A DNA stretch of 64,000 nucleotides from assembly GCF_004027225.2 (NCBI RefSeq), contig NC_044301.2, forward strand, positions 17,691,255 to 17,755,254. The letters run 5' to 3'. The translations under genes were made by a program, and so were the position numbers. The notes under the pieces are model-generated. The model worked only from the letters and a program-made list of their open reading frames with translations, was not told the origin of the DNA and did not search any database. Position 1 is the stretch's first letter. Each line of letters opens with the position of its first letter. This stretch comes from Strigops habroptila (Eukaryota; Chordata; Aves; Psittaciformes; Psittacidae). This document shows positions 56,256 to 64,000 of the stretch, one piece after another.

Positions 56256-58703
56256 CTAATAGTGATCACAAAATTCTCCACTTCTGTCTTGTAGAAAGGG
56301 ATTAGTATTCCTTATCACAGGAGCTGGGGTAGAATCAGCTCTTTCGCTCCATCTGGGAAACTGCTCGCCAGAGACTGGAGCAGCAGCTTTCCTGGGAGGA
56401 TCATCCTTGACCATTGTTCTCCTCTTCAGTTCACGCACCCGTTGCTCCAGAGCTGAAGTAGGTTTTCCATCCCACTTTCTCATGTCTTCTCCATGATCCC
56501 GCAGGTAAAACCATAGGGTGGCCCGTGCTGTGTACCTCGTATATTTTCTTTCTCGAGCAGTAGGGCGCCTTCTGTTGATAGCTGAGACATGGGTTGGTAC
56601 GCTTGGAGAGCTGGATAGATCGGATAAATCGTCTCTCAATTGTTTGAACTCCTGGGACAGTTTTTCCACAGCTGAAATGATGGAAGGGGTGAGATTGTCT
56701 TCGAACTCTCGGAGTTGACGAATCAGGAAATCCACTGTTGGTGATACTCCGTCATTCCAGGTCATTGATGCCAATGTGTGGGCATATGATGATGGCACAC
56801 TCCGTGTAAGTTTCCGCCACATGGGTCGTGTACATTTGACTTCATCTGGGTCTAGGGATGTGTTCCTGGAATCCGGCCTACGATAGATCATCTCTATAAT
56901 GGCTGATTCCCTCAGGGACTGGATGCCTTTCTCTATCGTGGTCCAGTTGGCTGAGCGACTCGTAATATCGTCTTTGTAGGGAAACCTTTCCTTCACAGCT
57001 GCCAGGAGCCGCCTCCAAAGGCTGAGGGCTCGCTTCTCTCTTGCAATCGCTTTGTCAATTCCTCCTTCCTTAGCAAGTGATCCCAGCTGCTTGGCTTCCC
57101 TACCTTCTAGTTCATGACCGTCGGCCCCATTGTCCCAGCACCGGAGCAACCAGGTGACAACGTGCTCCCCTGGAAGACGGGTGAAATCTTTTCGCATATT
57201 CCGTAGTTCGGTTGAGGTCCGGGCTCGAGAAGTGACCTCTTCTTCTTCTTCCTCTTCCTCTGACCCACGTAGTAGTAACTCTTGTTCAGGTGCTGTTGCA
57301 TATAGTAATGGCACTGGGTCTTCATCTTTCTTCGCTTCACGGGTTGCTCTTTGTGCCTTTCGTTTGCTTTTGCTTACAGGGGCAACAGACATTGTCACAA
57401 ACTGGACATTTGGTTTAGCTGCAGTGTTTGTCACTGTGGTTGGAGTGGCTGCAGTGTCTGCCACTAGGATTGGAGTGGTTGCAATGTCTATTGCTGGGGT
57501 TGGTGCAGCTGTTGTACTTGGGAGTTGAGTAACACCAACAGCTGCATTATCTGTTGCTGTCGGGGTTTGAGTAGCTACTGTGCTTGTCACTGGGGTTGGT
57601 GTAGCTGCAGTGCTTGGAGTAGCCATATTGTCTGTTGCTGTCGGGGTTTGAATAGCTACTGTGCATGTCACTGGGGTTGGTGTAGCTGTGGTGCTTGGAG
57701 TAGCTATATTGTCTGTTGCTGTTGGGGTTTGAGTAGCTACTGTGCTTGTCACTGGGGTTGGTGTGGCTGTGGTGCTTGGAGTAGCCACATTGTCTGTTGC
57801 TGTCGGGGTTTGAGTAGCTGTTGTGCTTGTCACTGGGGTTGGTGTAACTGCTGTATTTGAAGTTGGAGTAGTTGCGTTGTCTGTTGTGGTCAGGGTTTGA
57901 GTAGCTGTTGTGCTTGTCACTGGGGTTGATGTAGCTGCTGTACTTGGAGTAGCTGTGTTGACTGTTGTGGTCAGGGTCTGAGTAGCTGTTGTGCTTGTCA
58001 CTGGGGTTGATGTAGCTGCTGTACTTGGAGTAGCTGTGTTGACTGTTGTGGTCAGGGTCTGAGTAGCTGCTGTGCTTGTAGTTGGCATAGCTGCGTTGTC
58101 TGTTGCTTTGCCATCAGATCCAGAGACATTTTTTTCCCTTTGAAGGTGCTGGATAGTGTTGAGCAGGGCTCTGTAGGCATAGGCCAAGCCCCAGCACGTT
58201 GCCAAAATTTGTTCCTCTCTGGTATAACCAGGACGACAGCACACCTCGTTTAAGTGTTTTACTAGTTTTTCCGGATGTTGCACTTGTTCAGTGGTGAAGT
58301 TCCAAAGCACTGGAGGGGCCCACTGGCCTAGGTACTTGCCCATACTATCCCACACACCCTGCCACTCATAACTGTCCAGCCTCAGGGAAAATCTCCTGGT
58401 GGTCCTCCTATATCGTCGTCTAACCCTAGACCAGATTCGAACCCGATACTGCTGAATTTTTGAGATTAAACGAAATAGGATGTTCCTACGACGGGATGGC
58501 CGTGGGTAAAACACACTCCGTATGTTTGCCAACATGCTGATCCCCAGCACAATCAGCAGGCAGGTTTCAAGGGTACTCAAAGGCCATCTAAAACCTTCAG
58601 AACTCTCAATTGCTGTTGCAAATAGGCTGGTGGGGGAACGGGGGGTGAAAGAGAATGCTTCCTTTGTAAGTTTACCCCCCGAGGAGAAAAAAAAGATATG
58701 CAA
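56256..58703 (-). CDS. Provirus F gag, 815 codons open
   Basis: Structural protein of the ERV-L. Order by codon: short segment after the T tract, hydrophobic TCLLIVLGISMLAN (48-60), the 5S-like coding part (66-90), a basic run (RVRRRYRRTTRRF), the SYEWQGVWDSMGKYLGQWAPP domain (111-131), the Thr/Pro 27-residue repeat (about 205-440), a basic patch, an acidic run of eight Glu, then a capsid-like region (LPGEHVVTWLLRCWDNG ... ERFPYKDDI) and a C-terminal part with RATLWFYLRDHGEDMRKWDG. No Cys-His box. The frame has no ATG before codon 57; it opens just after a TAG and the T8 tract, which suggests entry by frameshift. Ends TAG at 56256-56258. Confidence 0.88.
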   Translation of the reverse strand: MHIFFFSSGGKLTKEAFSFTPRSPTSLFATAIESSEGFRWPLSTLETCLLIVLGISMLANIRSVFYPRPSRRRNILFRLISKIQQYRVRIWSRVRRRYRRTTRRFSLRLDSYEWQGVWDSMGKYLGQWAPPVLWNFTTEQVQHPEKLVKHLNEVCCRPGYTREEQILATCWGLAYAYRALLNTIQHLQREKNVSGSDGKATDNAAMPTTSTAATQTLTTTVNTATPSTAATSTPVTSTTATQTLTTTVNTATPSTAATSTPVTSTTATQTLTTTDNATTPTSNTAVTPTPVTSTTATQTPTATDNVATPSTTATPTPVTSTVATQTPTATDNIATPSTTATPTPVTCTVAIQTPTATDNMATPSTAATPTPVTSTVATQTPTATDNAAVGVTQLPSTTAAPTPAIDIATTPILVADTAATPTTVTNTAAKPNVQFVTMSVAPVSKSKRKAQRATREAKKDEDPVPLLYATAPEQELLLRGSEEEEEEEEVTSRARTSTELRNMRKDFTRLPGEHVVTWLLRCWDNGADGHELEGREAKQLGSLAKEGGIDKAIAREKRALSLWRRLLAAVKERFPYKDDITSRSANWTTIEKGIQSLRESAIIEMIYRRPDSRNTSLDPDEVKCTRPMWRKLTRSVPSSYAHTLASMTWNDGVSPTVDFLIRQLREFEDNLTPSIISAVEKLSQEFKQLRDDLSDLSSSPSVPTHVSAINRRRPTARERKYTRYTARATLWFYLRDHGEDMRKWDGKPTSALEQRVRELKRRTMVKDDPPRKAAAPVSGEQFPRWSERADSTPAPVIRNTNPFLQDRSGEFCDHY
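57397..58110 (-). repeat. 81-bp tandem repeat in gag (Thr/Pro, mucin-like)
   Basis: About seven units of 27 codons, each with TPVTST(V/T)ATQT, then a TDN-containing stretch and ATPSTxATP. Dense Thr, Ser and Pro give a mucin-like composition that would be O-glycosylated if it ever reached the secretory pathway. The number of units differs strongly between copies (short in A2, long but diverged in B, nearly gone in E). Confidence 0.9.
58441..58508 (-). other. 5S rRNA-related segment in provirus F gag
   Basis: - strand landmarks ACGGCCAT, GAACATCC, TTTCGTTTAATCTC and CAGCAGTATCGGG line up in order with the 5' half of 5S rRNA, but with many changes. On its own it would not be convincing; it is identified through the better-preserved A2 and C2 copies at the same gag position. 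Confidence 0.6.
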
Positions 58704-58960
58704 TTGCTAAAATATTTCATTATATACCTCCCAATGTATAGTGGTGATGGCCACGCTGGAAGCACAAACCAGACCAGTTTCATGATCAATGAGTCTATTG
58801 TATTACAAGTCATTACCATGAAGTACAGTGAAACAAGAACCTTAGCCCAGGCCCCCCAGCCGATAAACGCTAAAACAGCAAATAGTGGCTGTAAGTAAGG
58901 TACAACATGCTGAAACTCTGAGATCAAGCGCAACACGTCTGAGAGCCAAATAATCACCAT
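58577..58960 (-). CDS. Membrane leader protein of provirus F (127 aa)
   Basis: ATG at 58960 to the stop at 58577. It has a hydrophobic start (MVIIWLSDVLRL), a segment around VPYLQPLFAVLAFIGWGAWA, a segment around KVLVSLYFMVMTC, an amphipathic stretch (TIDSLIMKLVW), and a Pro-rich basic tail ending LKVLDGL. Two, perhaps three, membrane segments. Same start, stop and length as in C2, with mostly conservative substitutions. Longer in-frame sequence upstream (to 59008) comes from an 11-base deletion and begins at GTG. The last 40 codons overlap gag in the -1 arrangement. No family recognised; a Gag leader comparable in position to glyco-Gag of murine leukaemia virus is one reading. Confidence 0.6.
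   Translation of the reverse strand: MVIIWLSDVLRLISEFQHVVPYLQPLFAVLAFIGWGAWAKVLVSLYFMVMTCNTIDSLIMKLVWFVLPAWPSPLYIGRYIMKYFSNCISFFSPRGVNLQRKHSLSPPVPPPAYLQQQLRVLKVLDGL
58639..58694 (-). promoter_or_regulatory. Candidate -1 ribosomal frameshift signal
   Basis: In the membrane frame the codons TCT TTT TTT TCT (58696-58685) contain T TTT TTT in phase (58694-58688), a classical slippery heptamer. Six bases later an 8-bp perfect stem is possible: CGGGGGGT (58681-58674) with ACCCCCCG (58646-58639), loop of 27. A -1 slip leads exactly into the gag frame. C2 keeps T8, phase and a 7-bp stem with one G-U pair. Confidence 0.6.
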
Positions 58961-59044
58961 TGTGACGAGTAGTAACAATGAATGCTTATCACAAATATGA
59001 TTAAACACACTCTGGTCAGATCTGTCGTTATCTCAACCTTTCGT

Positions 59045-59062
59045 GCCCCACGTTGGGCGCCA
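59045..59062 (-). promoter_or_regulatory. Provirus F primer binding site, tRNA-Lys type
   Basis: TGGCGCCCAACGTGGGGC on the - strand, eight bases inside the 5' LTR; perfect match to the tRNA-Lys1,2 site. Confidence 0.93.
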
Positions 59063-59070
59063 AAAAGAAC

Positions 59071-59644
59071 TGTTGTGGTTTGAGCCCAGCCGGTAACTCA
59101 GAACCACACAGCCGCTCGCTCACCCCCCCCCCCCCCCCTTCTTCCTCCCCCTGCTCCCGGAGGGATGGGGAGGAGAATGGGAAGAACGTAACTCCCACGG
59201 GTTGAGATAAGAGCAGTCCCGCAACTAAGGTATAACACAAAACCACTACTGCTACCACCAATGATAATAACGATTAGTGAAATAACAAGGGGAGAGGATA
59301 CAATTGCTCACCACCCGCCGACCGATACCCAGCCCGACCCGAGCAGTGATCTGGGCCTTCCGGGTAACTCCCCCCGGTTTATATACTGGGCATGACGTGC
59401 TGTGGTATGGAATACCCCTTTGGCTAGTTTGGGTCAGGTGTCCTGTCTCTGCTTCCTCCCGGCTTCCCCTCCTCCCTGGCAAAGCATGAGACTGAGAAAG
59501 TCCTTGGTTGGAATAAACATTACTTAGCAACAACTAAAAACATCAGTGTTATCAGCGTTGTTCCCAGGCTGAAAGTTAAAAAACACAGCACTGCACCAGC
59601 TACTAAGCAGGAGAAAAATGACTGCTATAGCTGAACCCAGGACA
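59071..59644 (-). repeat. 5' LTR of provirus F
   Basis: 574 bp, TGTTGTGGTTTGAGCC to GAACCCAGGACA on +. TATATAAAC on the - strand (complement at about 59377-59386) is the likely TATA box. I see no AATAAA on the coding strand within the LTR; ATTATTATC-like sequence lies where a poly(A) signal would be expected. Confidence 0.96.
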
Positions 59645-60590
59645 ATAAGATCAAATTGTGGGGAGTAGTCAATGTTGTAAGGATGGACTGTTATTCAGAG
59701 GGACCTCAACAGGCTGGAGAAGTGGGCTGGCAGGCACCTTGTGCATTTCAATGAGGACGAATGCCAAATCCTGCACCTGGGCAGGTATAATACCCCACAC
59801 CAGTTCAGGCTGAACATCAACTGGCTAGAAAGCAGCTTTGCAGAAAAGGGCAGGAGGGTCCTTGTAGTCAAGTTGAATATGAGACAGTAGTATGCCCTTG
59901 TAGTGAAGGCCAACCAAATACTGGGCTGCGTTAGCAAGAGCATAATAGTGGGTTGAGGAAAGATATTCTTCTATTCAGCACTTGGGACTCCAGGTGTGAT
60001 CTCATGTGTCCAGTTCTGGGCTTCCTAGTATAAGACTGACATGGACATGTGGTGCAGAGGGACCTGGACAAGCTTGAGTAGCAGGCCTATGTGAACCTCA
60101 TGAGGTTCAATAAGGCCAAGTGCAAGGTCCTATGAGCTGGCAATGTGTACTCGCAGCCCAGAAAGCCAATCATATCTTGGGCCACATCTAAAGGAGCGTG
60201 CCATCAGGTCAAGGGAAGTGATTCTGCCCCTCTACTCTACTCTGCTCTGCTGAGACCCCACCTGGAGTACTGCATCCAGCTCTGGAGTCTTCAGTATACA
60301 AAAGACATGGACCTGTTGGAGAGGGTCCAGAGGAGGGCCACAAAAACAGTCAGAGGGATGGAACACCTCTCCTATGAGGAAAGGCTGAAAGAGTTGGGGT
60401 TGTTCAGCCTGGAGAAAGAGAAAGGTCTGGGGAGACCTTATTGTAGCCTTTCAATACTTAAATGGGACTTATAAGAAAGAGACTTTTTACCAGGGCCTGT
60501 AGCAATAGGACAAGGGGTGATGGTTTCAAACTAAAAGAGGGGAGATTCAGACTAGGAAGAAATTCTAGACAAGGAAGAAATTTTTGGGTG
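59645..60590 (+). mobile_element. CR1 fragments, right of provirus F
   Basis: 59645 to about 60045 continues the CR1 at 51881 (QRDLNRLEKWAG-type and FNEDECQILHLG-type sequence in a diverged form). At about 60046 a second CR1 copy begins, repeating the same RT region (AGAGGGACCTGGACAAGC ... AAGGCCAAGTGCAAGGTCC). It runs to the RT C-terminus ([21 protein letters not shown]) and stops near 60590 without the usual tail. Confidence 0.75.
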
Positions 60591-61780
60591 TAAGACCTGC
60601 TGAGAGGAGTCAACAAGAGAGGCTCTTGTATTACTGTGCAGACTCTGGGGGATGGGTGTGTGTGTTCTGCCTTTAGGGATATAGGACTCAGGATGCTGGG
60701 AAGAGCATTTTGGAATTGTGCAAGGCTTAGTATGGGGGCATTTAGGGGAAGGCTTAAAGGGAAGGGAGCTATCAAGGTGGATTGTAGAGGAATAAGCATG
60801 GGGAAAATAGAGGGATAAGGGAATAAAAAGCCCAGTCACATGTAAACAGGTTGCCGATCAGTACACTTGTCTGGCCATGCCCTGTGCCTGATCAGTGCAG
60901 TCCATCCTGTCTTAGTGAACTACCAAACTATTTTTCCTAGGTGAGGAGGTTCTCTATTTTGTGTATGTGTGTGTGTGTAGGTCTAAATGCCAGCAACTGG
61001 AGAAGGGGCTCATGAGCCTTGAGATCACAGCAACTGGAGTGCCTTCCAGTTGTGTGGATGCATGTAATAGCTAGTAAACTTCAAGCCAGACTAGCCAGAA
61101 AGTAGGATGAGAGGCTTGGAAGCCAGGTATTGGAGAGGTGGTAAGTCTGGGTCAGTTACTGGAGAGACCAGAGAGTCTGTGAAATGCAGCTGCTGGAAAG
61201 GCCATAAGTCTGGATGAGCTACTGGAGAGACATATTTGTATGTGTGTCTTTGTGTGAGGCAACTGGAAGACCAGGGGATCCAGGGGCCAGCTATTGGATA
61301 TGTGTCTAAGGCCAGTTACTGGAGGAATCCATAGTGTATGTGTGTGTGTATGCATGTGTGCATGCATGCATGCGGTCTGAGTATCAGCAGCTGGAGTGGG
61401 GCTGCAGGCTTTGGGAGTTCACATGCCCGGTTGCCAGGAATGGGAGAGAATGGGGATCTAGGGGATAGCTACTGGAGGGATTCATGTTGTGCGTGTATAT
61501 GTACTTTCCATGAATGGGCTTTCATCCTGATTAGCCAGAGAAGAACAGGCCAATGGTGCTGTTTGTGAGAGTGCTGCTGTATTTTTCTGTCTGTGTTGAT
61601 CTGTGTGGCTGGCTTTGTGTATGTGTATTGTGTGCCTATTGGAAATATTTGCTCAGTCTTGCTACTCTTTGGACCTGGGGGTATGGCACTGTGGTAGCCT
61701 TGCCTTTATTGAGCTGCCAGCTTTGGCACCTCCTAACAGAGTGTACGTATTAAATTGAATAACCAATTTCCACCTAGCCT
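60590..61780. repeat. Unclassified repeat with CCAG-N-CTGG units
   Basis: From about 60980 to 61470 the motif CCAGCxACTGGAG recurs roughly ten times at spacings of about 30-60 bp, interrupted by GT-rich stretches (60960-60980, 61330-61375). A TATA-like AATAAAAAG near 60822 and ATTAAATTGAATAA near 61750 would fit an LTR, but I find no clean ends or second copy. Confidence 0.4.
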
Positions 61781-61974
61781 TGTATAAAGGTAAGAGTTTA
61801 CAAGAAAAATTGAGTTGTGCTATTGCCAGATGTGTTAAATAATCAGTGGCTGAAAGTAAAAGCTTGGTTAAGTCTATAAAAGTATGAGTATAAAGTGAAG
61901 GCAGTTTGTCTGCTCAACTGGGCCATACTACTTAGTTCTCTGAAGCCTAATCAGGTATATCACTTGTTCCCATT

Positions 61975-62035
61975 GTTTTTTTTGTGTTTTTTGTTTGGTT
62001 TTTTTTTTTTTGGTGGGTTTTTTTTTTTTTTGTCA
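61975..62035 (+). repeat. T-rich low-complexity tract
   Basis: T runs with GTTTGG and GGTGGG breaks. Further T runs lie at 63431-63446 and 63810-63840. The remaining sequence from 61780 to 64000 is AT-rich and shows no gene, exon or transposon I can recognise; it is read as KCMF1 intron 1. Confidence 0.7.
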
Positions 62036-64000
62036 CTCTTCTGTGTGTGTTGTGTGTTAAGGCAAGTTGTTAAAAACCTTCAAAGCTTTTCTTCAGGAAG
62101 ACAACCCCTAAGCCTTGCAGGATGCAACAGAGAAATGTCAGTTCTTAATTTTTGTTTTGTCTACCCTTAGGTTTTTCTGTTCCTTCTCTTCACACTTATT
62201 CTAACTATAAAATTAATTTTCAGGTGATTTCCCAATTCCCTCCCCCCCGTTCACCCAAGCTAAATCTTTATTGTACTTTCCACAACTACAAAAACCTCAG
62301 GACCTTGATCCCATGCTATTAAATGAGAAACTTCACCATTGATTTAATGAGTGCAAGGTTAGGGTGCTGCTATTAATATTTTCTTGTACTTGTTACTGTC
62401 TAGAGCTCTCCTCAGTTCAAATATTTTCTGTTCATAAAATTTGTGCTGTTTACCAATTTTCAAACTAACAGAAATGTTAAGACCATGCACAGTGCCAATT
62501 CTTATGCTGCCACATAAGTCTTTCTGTGCCAATACAGCATTGCTGTTTACTTAAATTACTGTGTTTATAGTAGTTAAGCAAGCTTTCATGTTGTGATGGT
62601 GTCAAAGACTAAATTATCTTGATTGAAAGATAAGGCTACTGAGAGACATCAGATATTTAATTAAAACAAAGCCTGCTTGATTATAAGTCCTTGCATTGTC
62701 TACCAAGTTTGCAATTCTATTTTATAAAGTTATTTGGTATGAAAAAACCCTTTTATTATAAATAAGTTTTGTCTACAGCTTATGACTTCTGTTATCTTCT
62801 GAATGTTTAGATATGTTAAATGTCATATATGAAGATACCTAACTTTTTTCTTAAATGCAAAGGTCTGTAGTAGTCTAAATACAGGCATATCTATGTGTTA
62901 TAGGAGGAAGTGCTTTATTAATAGCTCTTTATGATTATAGTCTACTTTGAGTTAGAGACTGATTAGGGCACCAGGCATTTGGATAGTCAGTATTACCAAT
63001 GTGAATTTCTTTGCTTATTTAACTGTGAAAACTATTTTGTCTCTCTTGAAGTGTTTTCTGGAATTCATAAAGCTAGCAAAAAAATGTATAGAAGGCAGCA
63101 AATAGAAGTGTTATTCTTAGAGGTTTCAGCAATAACAGCTCTTCTCTAATAATGTGAATTAAGCAGTTGCATGTTGCTAAACAAACTAAAGTGTTCTTGA
63201 GATGAAGAGAGTTTTCTTCAGCTGTTTTTTGTTGCGAATCCTATAAGCATATTAAAATTGTCATCTCATCCATGGTTGCTTTCTGAATTTGGTATAACAG
63301 AGTCCAGTTTTTGTCTGTGTGTTCTCTTTAAAGTGGATAAAGGTTTGCTCCTCACTAGAGCTGAGATTGGGAAGCATTCATACTGGCTTGTTAGGAAGAT
63401 AGTTGTATTAGATGGTAGGCCATATAATGATTTTTTTTTTTTTTTTGTGAGGGGTGTGAAATGGGGTCTAGAGAGCAGGTCAGGTCCAGTTTTCAAAAGT
63501 GTCTAACTAGAGGAGTCTCCAACTCATGTGCTTGGTGTCCCAGAGGTATACTTGAAAAGCTGAAAGCATATTTGCATGTAAATCCTTAGAACTTATTTAT
63601 CTTCTTAGCGTATTGAGAGAGAATATATATTTAATATTGGCAGAAATTGAATCAAGTTATACCTAGAGTGTTTGGATATAGAATCCATTCTGGTCAACTT
63701 CATTATAAATGTATTTTTATTCTGTAGAAGTTAGAAGTATTCATATTGTATCTTCTCGGTGGCTTGCTTCTTGTGATAATCAACTTGATAACATCAATAG
63801 TTTAGTGATTTTTTTTTTTTTTTTTTTTTTGGGGGGGGGAATGCAGCAGCACAAAATTCACTGAACTTGATCACTTGCTTGAATGTAACCTTGTATTGAA
63901 TACACTTAAAAATAAACTGCATTCCCTGAACCTAATAGTTATGATGTCCAGCTAGGATTGTAAGAAAACAACTTTGGCCAACAGAATGTTCCACTCAGGG

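Larger units (their letters stand above)
52068..59644 (-). mobile_element. Young ERV-L provirus F (7577 bp)
   Basis: Full-length provirus with 574-bp LTRs at both ends and perfect target duplications ATAAG (52063-52067 and 59645-59649). - strand order: 5' LTR, tRNA-Lys primer site, membrane leader frame, gag, UAG, pol, non-coding 3' region, polypurine tract, 3' LTR. About five substitutions separate the LTRs by eye, so it is recent by the standards of this window. No env. Pol of the class III (ERV-L) kind from the KWYATIDIANAFFSIPL and YIDDIIVWGD motifs. One nonsense codon in pol. Confidence 0.96.

Noticed and set aside
57525..57860. Cys/Trp-rich repeat protein on the + strand
   Set aside because: Antisense shadow of the 81-bp Thr/Pro repeat in gag.
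59252..59533. A 93-codon frame recurring in many ERV-L LTRs (also at 14579, 15906, 18978, 26541, 52249)
   Set aside because: It lies wholly within the LTR, spans the TATA region, and is broken or shifted in other LTRs such as 1352 and 11845. Sharing is explained by the high identity of the short-form LTRs.
41000..64000. KCMF1 exon 2 (ZZ zinc finger)
   Set aside because: Searched by eye for a Cys-rich exon with acceptor and donor on +; none found.
1..64000. CRISPR arrays, bacterial operons, tRNA genes
   Set aside because: Spaced repeats here are retroelement or minisatellite repeats. No prokaryotic gene organisation or tRNA fold was seen.

Overview
The window is nuclear DNA from a bird. Several CR1 LINE copies end in the bird-typical ATTCTATG tail, and the avian ERV-L-like retroviruses and their LTRs make up much of the sequence. 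I cannot name the species. The only host gene I can recognise is the CpG-island promoter and first coding exon of KCMF1, at about 40.5-40.87 kb on the + strand. Everything to its right is read as KCMF1 intron 1.

Left part (1-38.4 kb) is a graveyard of nested retroelements. A CR1 tail with a solo LTR is followed by an old ERV-L LTR and the 3' end of a - strand ERV-L. A second retrovirus ('X', + strand, gag, integrase and env remnants, 2580-8603) sits in that ERV-L and carries a solo LTR of its own in its leader. After X the sequence resumes in a different ERV-L (A2, to 12470). A2 lies in the protease of an older ERV-L (B, 12471-19842), which also holds a solo LTR, a CR1 fragment and a complete-ended but deleted ERV-L (C2, 15732-19370). 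Then come a class I (gamma-like) provirus C broken by a CR1, a + strand ERV-L (E, 26432-30945), a class I provirus D broken by a nearly full-length CR1 (32212-36461), and a long-form ERV-L LTR.

Right part (38.4-64 kb) is single-copy DNA around and inside KCMF1. It has a 5'-truncated CR1, two solo ERV-L LTRs with exact 5-bp target duplications, and one young ERV-L provirus (F, 52068-59644). F has two 574-bp LTRs with about five differences, the duplication ATAAG, and open gag and pol frames broken by one nonsense codon in pol. All three ERV-L insertions here lie antisense to KCMF1.

The most interesting biology is in this ERV-L family. Between the tRNA-Lys-type primer site and gag there is a 127-codon membrane-protein frame, with the same start and stop in two copies (F and C2). 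It overlaps gag in the -1 arrangement, exactly at an in-phase T-TTT-TTT slippery heptamer followed six bases later by a GC stem. Gag then contains a segment clearly related to the 5' half of 5S rRNA, and a mucin-like 27-residue Thr/Pro repeat. Gag and pol are in one frame separated by a single UAG. There is no env.

Coordinates of LTRs with matching target duplications are exact to my reading. Ends of degraded fragments are approximate. No alignment or database search was run; family names come from motif recognition.
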